This document shows, piece after piece, positions 31,951 to 37,325 of a stretch of DNA of 37,325 nucleotides (its first letter is position 1; each line of letters begins with the position of its first letter). The DNA is from Candidatus Gastranaerophilales bacterium. GTDB lineage: Bacteria > Cyanobacteriota > Vampirovibrionia > Gastranaerophilales > Gastranaerophilaceae. The notes under the pieces were generated by a model. It saw only the letters and a program-made list of their open reading frames with translations. It did not search any database and had not been told where the DNA came from. The DNA is taken from NCBI GenBank assembly GCA_944323335.1, contig CALUSB010000018.1, forward strand, positions 1 through 37,325, in the 5' to 3' direction. The position numbers were made by a program, and so were the translations under genes.

Positions 31951-32896
31951 TATTCAAAGGTTTGAAAATTTAAAAAAAACCATTGAAAATGACCCTACGA
32001 ATTTTCAAGCTCGCAGGGAGCTTGCCGTTTTGTGCCTTGATTTGGGTTTTGACCAAGTGGCAATGAAGCACCTTAGTTACCTCATAGGGGTTTTTCCAAA
32101 CGATGCAAATCTGTATTTTAATGCAGGTATATGCTGGGAGAAACTAAAACACCCTAAATACGCTCTAAATGCCTATAAAAAAGCAGTAGAATTAAAAGGT
32201 GACGACCCTGATTTTTTATACAACCTTGCGCTTGCATGCGAGGCTAACGGACTTGATGATGAGGCAATTTTAAATTTAAAAAAAGTAATCTGTATAAAAA
32301 GCGATGACTCAAACGCTTTCTTTTCAATAGGTGTCTTGTATGCTAAAAGAGGCGAGAGCGACAAGGCTATTAAGTGTTTTAAAAAAGCAATAGTAAATAA
32401 TTACAGTGACTATTTTGCACATTTTCATCTTGCTCAACAGTATAAAAAAACAGGGCAAGTTGATAAAGCTTTTGAAGAGTATTCAAAGGTAATTGAGCTT
32501 TCGCCCGATTATTCCTGGGCTTATTATAATATTGCTCAAATATACTGGGAAAGAAATGACGCCAAAAATGCCATTTTAATGCTAAGAAAAACAATTGAAA
32601 AAAATAAAAAAGATATCGATGCTTGCAAATTGCTTGCAAATATTTATATTAACAGCGGGGATGAAAAACAGGCGCTCAGATTTGTTGCGGCAGTATTAAA
32701 ACAATTCGGACATAACGGGGATTTTTATTATTTTGCGGCAAAAATTTATGAAAAAATAAAAAACTATGAACTCTACGCAAAAAACCTTGAGCTTGCGCTT
32801 AATTACCCGCAGACTTTAACTTATAACCATTCTGCAGTTCAAAAAGAACTTATGCAATTTAGGAAAAACGCTAAAAATGCAGCAGAGAATGTTTAA
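31943..32896 (+). CDS. TPR-repeat protein
   Basis: 317 residues from the ATG at 31943 (another in-frame ATG is at 31922). About eight TPR units are visible, such as LYFNAGICWEKLKHPKYALN, FLYNLALACEANGLDDEAIL, AFFSIGVLYAKRGESDKAIK, AHFHLAQQYKKTGQVDKAFE and AYYNIAQIYWERNDAKNAIL. No signal peptide or catalytic domain; a cytoplasmic scaffold of unknown partner. The ATGAATGA overlap of eight bases with the RWYD gene suggests coupled translation, so the two proteins may work together. dprA overlaps its end by 20 bases. Confidence 0.85.
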   Translation: MNDIQRFENLKKTIENDPTNFQARRELAVLCLDLGFDQVAMKHLSYLIGVFPNDANLYFNAGICWEKLKHPKYALNAYKKAVELKGDDPDFLYNLALACEANGLDDEAILNLKKVICIKSDDSNAFFSIGVLYAKRGESDKAIKCFKKAIVNNYSDYFAHFHLAQQYKKTGQVDKAFEEYSKVIELSPDYSWAYYNIAQIYWERNDAKNAILMLRKTIEKNKKDIDACKLLANIYINSGDEKQALRFVAAVLKQFGHNGDFYYFAAKIYEKIKNYELYAKNLELALNYPQTLTYNHSAVQKELMQFRKNAKNAAENV

Positions 32897-33983
32897 GTCG
32901 GATAATACTAAATATTACTGCGCCTCTCTTGCGCTGGAGGGTGTTTCTCCTTATTTTAAAGCAAGATTGTTTGAATTTTTCAACTGTGATATTGAGCTTT
33001 TTTGGAATTCTAAAAAAGCCGATATTGAGGAGTTTAGTATAAATAATCCCGACGTTAAAATACCAAAAACTTTTTTGTCTAAAAAAGAAAAAATTAACCC
33101 CGATTTGGAGCTTGAAAATGCTCTTAAAAAGGGATATAAAATTTTAAAATACGACGATGAAAAATACCCTGAATTATTAAAACAAATTGCAGATTACCCT
33201 TTGGCGCTTTATTATAAGGGTGAACTTTCGGGTATTAATTTTAACTCAACAATAGCTGTAGTTGGTTCAAGAAAGGCAAGCAATAACGCTAAAGAATCAC
33301 TGGCATCAATAATTTCCGGTATGAAAAATACCGATGTCACAATTGTTTCGGGGCTTGCTTACGGAATAGATGCTAAGGCTCATGAGTGCGCCATAAAAAA
33401 TAACTTAAAAACAATAGCTATAATAGGCTCGGGGCTTGATTTTGAATACCCCTCATCAAATAAGGACTTGTACAGAGAAATTTATGAGGGCGCAGGAGTA
33501 ATATTTAGCGAATATCCGCCCTCAACACCTCCTGTTTCTTATAATTTTCCCGCGAGAAACAGAATAGTGACAGGGCTTTCTTTTGGTACAATTGTAGCTG
33601 AGGCTGCTAAAAAAAGCGGCGCTATGATTAGTGCAAATTATACGCTTGAGCAAAACAGAGAATTAATGTGTATACCGGGGTTAATCTCTAATCCAAACTG
33701 TGAGGGAATTTATCACCTTATAAAAAACGGCGCAAGTGTCATTACATCTGCTCAAGATGTTTTTGAGTGTTTGGGGTGGGATTTTAATCAGGATGAAACG
33801 CAAATAAAACTTACGGGCATAGAAAAAAATATTTTTGATACAATACAAATTGAACCTATGAGTTTTGATGCGTTGTCTTTAAAACTTGATGTTGATGATT
33901 CTGAGCTTATGGTCTGCTTGACAGGCATGGAATTAAAGGGTTTAATTAAACAGACTAATACTAAATATTATATTTCAAATTAA
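32877..33983 (+). CDS. dprA: DNA processing protein DprA (Smf)
   Basis: 368 residues. DprA binds incoming single-stranded DNA and loads RecA during natural transformation. The Rossmann-like core is clear: IAVVGSRKASNNAKESLASI, TIVSGLAYGIDAKAHECAI, IAIIGSGLDFEYPSSNKDLY, SEYPPSTPP, NFPARNRIVTGLS and AAKKSGAMISANYTLEQNRE. A C-terminal winged-helix-like DprA tail follows (EKNIFDTIQIEPMSFDALSL). AGGAAAA lies nine bases before the ATG at 32877; an in-frame ATG is at 32889. It is next to topA, a common bacterial gene order. Confidence 0.94.
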   Translation: MQQRMFKSDNTKYYCASLALEGVSPYFKARLFEFFNCDIELFWNSKKADIEEFSINNPDVKIPKTFLSKKEKINPDLELENALKKGYKILKYDDEKYPELLKQIADYPLALYYKGELSGINFNSTIAVVGSRKASNNAKESLASIISGMKNTDVTIVSGLAYGIDAKAHECAIKNNLKTIAIIGSGLDFEYPSSNKDLYREIYEGAGVIFSEYPPSTPPVSYNFPARNRIVTGLSFGTIVAEAAKKSGAMISANYTLEQNRELMCIPGLISNPNCEGIYHLIKNGASVITSAQDVFECLGWDFNQDETQIKLTGIEKNIFDTIQIEPMSFDALSLKLDVDDSELMVCLTGMELKGLIKQTNTKYYISN

Positions 33984-33994
33984 AGAGAGAATTA

Positions 33995-36271
33995 ATGGCG
34001 GCAAAAACCACAAAAAAAGAAAATAACAAAGCCCTTGTAATAGTTGAGTCACCTGCAAAATCAAAAACCATAAAAAAGATTTTGGGCAACAACTATATAA
34101 TAGAAGCTTCTATGGGTCACATTAGAGATTTGCCCTCAAAGGGTCTTGGTTTTGATATAGACAATGACTTTAAACCTACTTTTGAGATAATTCCCGAGAA
34201 GAAAAAAGTTGTAGATAACCTCAATAAAATTGCAAAAACAGTTGACAGAGTGTATCTGGCATCCGACCCTGACCGCGAGGGAGAGGCTATAGCCTGGCAT
34301 GTAAGCCAAGTATTAAAAGTGCCCAAAGACAATGTCTTTAGAATTGTTTTTAATGAAATTACACCTAAGGCAATAAAAGAAGCGGTTGAAAACTACGGGC
34401 AGATTGATATGCTCAAGGTTCAAGCGCAGCAAACCCGCCAGATACTTGATAAGCTTGTAGGTTTTAAAATAAGTCCTATTTTGTGGGAAAAACTTCGTAA
34501 CTACAGGCTCTCTGCAGGTCGTGTTCAATCCGTTGCGCTTAGAATGATTTGTGAGCGTGAGGATGAAATTGAAGCCTTTGTGCCCGTTGAGTACTGGAGC
34601 TTGGGCGCTGTATTATCCAAAAATAATTTCGAATTTGAAGCTCAGCTTGCAAGAAAAGTAAATGAAAAAGACAAAGACGAAAAGCTTGAGATAAAAAACA
34701 AAGAAGAAATAGATAAAATTCTAAAAGACCTTGAGGGCGCAAAATACAAGGTTGTAAAAATTACACCGCGCGATTCTCAAAGAAAACCTCAGGCACCTTT
34801 TATAACGTCAACTCTTCAAAGGGAAGCAAGCTCAAAATTGGGTTATGGCGTTTCAAAAACCATGCAAATAGCACAAAAACTCTATGAGGGTATTGAGCTA
34901 GGCGAAGAGGGCGCAGTGGGTTTAATTACCTATATGAGAACAGACTCTGTCAGAATTTCAGACGATGCTCAAGCTGCAGCAAAGGAATATATTACATATA
35001 ATTTTGGTGAAAAATACTACCCTGCTACACCAAATGATTATGCTAAATCTAAAAAGAAAAATGTCCAAGACGCTCACGAGGCGATAAGACCCTCATATGT
35101 TGAAAAAACTCCGGAGAGCATAAAAAAATATCTAACCTCTGAACAGTATAAGCTATATAAGCTTATATGGTCGAGATTTATGGCGTCACAAATGTCAAAT
35201 GCGCAAGTGAAAAATCTGACGGTTGATATACAAGCAAAAGATTATATCTTTAAAATCGGCTCTTCAAAAGTCGTTTTTGACGGCTTTTTGAAAGTTTATC
35301 ATGATGATGAGGAAGAAGTAATCCAAAAGTTCCCCGAACTTGAAGCGGGAGATGAACTTAAGCTTGTTAAACTCAATCCCGAACAACACTTTACTCAGCC
35401 TCCGCCAAGGTATTCAGAGGCAAGTCTTGTAAAAGCCCTTGAAGAATACGGTATAGGCCGACCCTCTACTTATGCTCCGATTATTACTAAGATTCAGCAA
35501 AGAGGCTATGTGGAAAAACTCGATAAGGCGCTTAAGCCGACCATACTTGGACGCACGGTTTGTGCTCAGCTTGTGAAGCACTTCAGTGATATTATGGACT
35601 ATAAATTTACGGCCTCAATGGAGCTTAAACTGGATGATATAGCAGAAGACAAAGCTCAGTCGGTTAAGGTTCTAAAAGACTTTTGGAAGCCCTTTTCAAA
35701 AACGGTTGATGATGCTAAGGCTAATATGGAAAATGTTGTCATAGAATCTGAGGTAAAATGCCCCAATTGCGGCAAAAAAATGGTTGTTAAAACAAGCAGA
35801 TACGGCAAACAGTTTTTGGCATGTTCAGGGTATCCTGAGTGTAAGACCGCTCTTCCGCTTGATGGTCAGGCAAAAGAGCCTCCGCAGGATGAGCCTACGG
35901 ATTATAAATGCGAAAAATGCGGCTCTCAAACCGTTATAAAAACAGGGCCGTACGGAAAATATTACCAATGCCTAAATGAAAACTGCAAAGCGAGAAAAGG
36001 TATTGTCGTATCTTCGGGTGTTAAATGTCCGAAATGCCAAGAAGAAGGCAGAGACGGCGAGTTAATACAAAGAAAGTCAAGATACGGTAAGTTGTTCTGG
36101 GGATGTTCAAAATATCCTGACTGCAACTTTGTTGTCTGGGCAGAACCAACAGGCGAAAAGTGCCCCGAGTGCGGCAGCTTGCTTGTGAAAAAATTCTTAA
36201 AACGCGGTAATAAAATCGACTGCTCAAACAAAGAATGTAAGTACTCAAGACCTATGGATGAGGATGTTTAA
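33995..36271 (+). CDS. topA: DNA topoisomerase I
   Basis: 758 residues. It relaxes negatively supercoiled DNA. The Toprim domain has ALVIVESPAKSKTIKKILG and LASDPDREGEAIAWHV; the catalytic tyrosine is Y313 in ITYMRTDSVRISDDA; and PPRYSEASLVKALEEYGIGR is the usual core motif. The C-terminus has four zinc-ribbon repeats, starting with CPNCGKKMVVKTSRYGKQF, then CEKCGSQTVIKTGPYGKYYQ, then CPKCQEEGRDGELIQRKSRYG, then CPECGSLLVKKF, each with paired cysteines. Its stop and the aroE start share one base (TAATG). Confidence 0.96.
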   Translation: MAAKTTKKENNKALVIVESPAKSKTIKKILGNNYIIEASMGHIRDLPSKGLGFDIDNDFKPTFEIIPEKKKVVDNLNKIAKTVDRVYLASDPDREGEAIAWHVSQVLKVPKDNVFRIVFNEITPKAIKEAVENYGQIDMLKVQAQQTRQILDKLVGFKISPILWEKLRNYRLSAGRVQSVALRMICEREDEIEAFVPVEYWSLGAVLSKNNFEFEAQLARKVNEKDKDEKLEIKNKEEIDKILKDLEGAKYKVVKITPRDSQRKPQAPFITSTLQREASSKLGYGVSKTMQIAQKLYEGIELGEEGAVGLITYMRTDSVRISDDAQAAAKEYITYNFGEKYYPATPNDYAKSKKKNVQDAHEAIRPSYVEKTPESIKKYLTSEQYKLYKLIWSRFMASQMSNAQVKNLTVDIQAKDYIFKIGSSKVVFDGFLKVYHDDEEEVIQKFPELEAGDELKLVKLNPEQHFTQPPPRYSEASLVKALEEYGIGRPSTYAPIITKIQQRGYVEKLDKALKPTILGRTVCAQLVKHFSDIMDYKFTASMELKLDDIAEDKAQSVKVLKDFWKPFSKTVDDAKANMENVVIESEVKCPNCGKKMVVKTSRYGKQFLACSGYPECKTALPLDGQAKEPPQDEPTDYKCEKCGSQTVIKTGPYGKYYQCLNENCKARKGIVVSSGVKCPKCQEEGRDGELIQRKSRYGKLFWGCSKYPDCNFVVWAEPTGEKCPECGSLLVKKFLKRGNKIDCSNKECKYSRPMDEDV

Positions 36272-37128
36272 TGACTGACAGCTACAAACTTGCAATAATA
36301 GGTTACCCTCTTTCTCATTCTATGAGCAAAGTAATTCAGGAAACTGCACTTAAAAGCTGCGGTTTGGCGGGAACTTATGATGTTTTGCCGACTGAGCCCG
36401 AGAATCTTATTACAAGGATAAAAAGGCTAAAAGTTGAGGGCTACCACGGGTTTAATGTTACTATACCTCACAAAGTACCCATAACGCTTTTCTTAAGCAA
36501 GTTTGATACAAATGCAAACCTTATAGGCTCGGTTAATACCGTAAAAATTACGGAAGACAAAAATCTTGAGGGCTCAAACACCGATATTTACGGGTTTGTA
36601 AAAGCAATACCCGATGATGTTAAAACAAATTTAAAAGACAAAAATGCCGTTGTTCTTGGAACAGGTGGAGCTGCAAGAGCAATTTGCGCGGGGCTTGTAA
36701 GCCTTGGAGTAAAAGAAATAACTTTTTATTCAAGAAATGTTATCGACTCACACCCTCATGTCGAAGTTTTAAGACAGAAATTTCCTAAAACAAAAATAGA
36801 ACTTAAACCATATTCCTTGCTTGAGAACTTAAAGGGTTGTAAAATCCTTGTAAATACTACTCCCGTTGGTATGAAAAACTTTCTTGAGGGAGCTTCGCCC
36901 ATTGACTTTGAAGTGATAAAAGGGCTTGATGATGATGTTTTAGTTTATGATATTGTCTATAACCCTGTTAAAACGCGCCTTATAAAACATGCTGAATTTT
37001 GCGGTAAGCGCTATGTTGGCGGGCTTGATATGTTGGTGTATCAGGCAGAAAAGGCATTTGAAATTTGGACGGGTCAAACTCCGGACACTGCTGCAATGAA
37101 AATAGCCGCACTTGAGAGTTTGGCGTAG
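36271..37128 (+). CDS. aroE: Shikimate dehydrogenase (NADP)
   Basis: 285 residues. It reduces 3-dehydroshikimate to shikimate in aromatic amino acid synthesis. The substrate-site motifs GYPLSHSMSKVIQETAL and FNVTIPHKVPI are present, with the catalytic Lys in the latter. VNTVKI and NTDIYGFVKAI follow, then the NADP-binding VVLGTGGAARAICAGL, LVNTTPVGMKN, YDIVYNPVKTRLI and GLDMLVYQAEKAFEIWTGQ. Full length. The start overlaps topA's stop by one base. Downstream is the GC-rich repeat region. Confidence 0.95.
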   Translation: MTDSYKLAIIGYPLSHSMSKVIQETALKSCGLAGTYDVLPTEPENLITRIKRLKVEGYHGFNVTIPHKVPITLFLSKFDTNANLIGSVNTVKITEDKNLEGSNTDIYGFVKAIPDDVKTNLKDKNAVVLGTGGAARAICAGLVSLGVKEITFYSRNVIDSHPHVEVLRQKFPKTKIELKPYSLLENLKGCKILVNTTPVGMKNFLEGASPIDFEVIKGLDDDVLVYDIVYNPVKTRLIKHAEFCGKRYVGGLDMLVYQAEKAFEIWTGQTPDTAAMKIAALESLA

Positions 37129-37325
37129 TAAGTTTACTATCTTGTGCGCCTATCAACAGTTGCGCCTGCGGTCTTGCTCATCGCAAGCCCTTAGGCTCAC
37201 TCTGGCTTACGCTATGCTCCTGTGGAGTTTTGTTCCAAAACTCTTACGTCGCTTTCGTAGTGCTCCATTACGCCGGCTCGTCGCCGCCGTCATTGGGAGC
37301 ACCGGCTTACGCTATGCTCCTGTGG
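37129..37325. repeat. GC-rich, hairpin-rich intergenic repeat region (truncated by window end)
   Basis: About 57% G+C by my count over 37141-37320, against a much lower value in the genes. A 22-base sequence starting GGCTTACGCTATGCTCC occurs at 37204-37225 and again at 37304-37325, exactly 100 bases apart. A related CTTTCGTAGTGCTCC lies between them. Hairpins: CTTGC/GCAAG (37173-37187), GAGTTTTG/CAAAACTC with a three-base loop (37225-37243), and GTGCTCC/GGAGCAC (37260-37302). One plus-strand frame is open throughout but has no start, and the two repeat copies are in different frames, so I see no gene here. Confidence 0.65.
37225..37243. repeat. 8-bp hairpin inside the GC-rich repeat
   Basis: GAGTTTTG, loop TTC, CAAAACTC: perfect complementarity. 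There is no T-run after it on either strand, so it is not a classical terminator; it may be part of a structured RNA or repeat element. Confidence 0.5.

Noticed and set aside
37128..37325. Open plus-strand frame through the GC-rich repeat
   Set aside because: No start codon with a ribosome-binding site near its beginning; the two perfect repeat copies fall in different frames; the minus-strand frames contain stops. It is treated as a repeat.

Overview
The window is AT-rich bacterial chromosome, densely packed with genes on both strands and with almost no long gaps. I see no phage, insertion sequence, CRISPR array, rRNA or tRNA. Several traits together suggest a non-photosynthetic relative of Cyanobacteria (Melainabacteria/Vampirovibrionia, perhaps a gut Gastranaerophilales). 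They are a prepilin with an AFTLAELL cleavage region, a short SSB without the acidic tip, a FixC/FixX pair, an isolated FlhB beside a sigma factor, a CHASE2-GGDEF protein and many small TPR proteins. This placement is inference; no database search was possible.

Layout. 1-2147: a truncated prepilin-like gene with a glycine-rich body (minus), a small HTH-like gene (plus), and a hybrid-cluster-protein (Hcp) homologue that has lost most of its metal ligands (minus). 2222-5185 (minus): bioB-ruvA-glgA. 5208-6510: two convergent TPR genes, one cytoplasmic and one exported. 6640-13406 (plus): an LCP cell-wall ligase, a tiny gene overlapping a CHASE2-GGDEF cyclase, ssb, a sugar-acid kinase/PdxA-like dehydrogenase pair, an acidic protein of unknown function and a zinc-ribbon protein. 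13410-16508 (minus): a secreted HExxH protein, hisS, and prfB with its programmed +1 frameshift. 16573-23589 (plus): apt, flhB, a sigma factor, malQ, a secreted metallophosphoesterase, an MBL-fold hydrolase and a secreted TPR protein. 23582-24871: purA (minus). 24934-27143: cysS-rsmI (plus). 27138-29753: alaS (minus). 29876-37128 (plus): fixC-fixX, a protein with a duplicated RWYD module, a TPR protein, dprA, topA and aroE. 37129-37325: a GC-rich, hairpin-rich non-coding repeat, cut by the window end.

Working together. Translation and RNA modification (hisS, alaS, cysS, prfB, rsmI), DNA processing (ruvA, ssb, dprA, topA), purine metabolism (purA, apt), glycogen/alpha-glucan metabolism (glgA, malQ) and cofactor or aromatic biosynthesis (bioB, aroE) form the housekeeping part. 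Accessory interest lies in the degenerate Hcp, the glycine-rich pilin, the altered PdxA-like enzyme, the RWYD protein, the end repeat and the transcription signals.

The most consistent regulatory observation is that several genes have a sigma70-type -10 hexamer exactly six bases before the ATG (bioB, the TPR gene at 5208, flhB, fixC, and less clearly prfB and the zinc-ribbon gene). This predicts leaderless mRNAs. Other genes carry ordinary Shine-Dalgarno sequences (ssb, apt, hisS, purA, rsmI). Tight 4- to 8-base start/stop overlaps are common inside transcription units, and convergent neighbours repeatedly overlap at their 3' ends.
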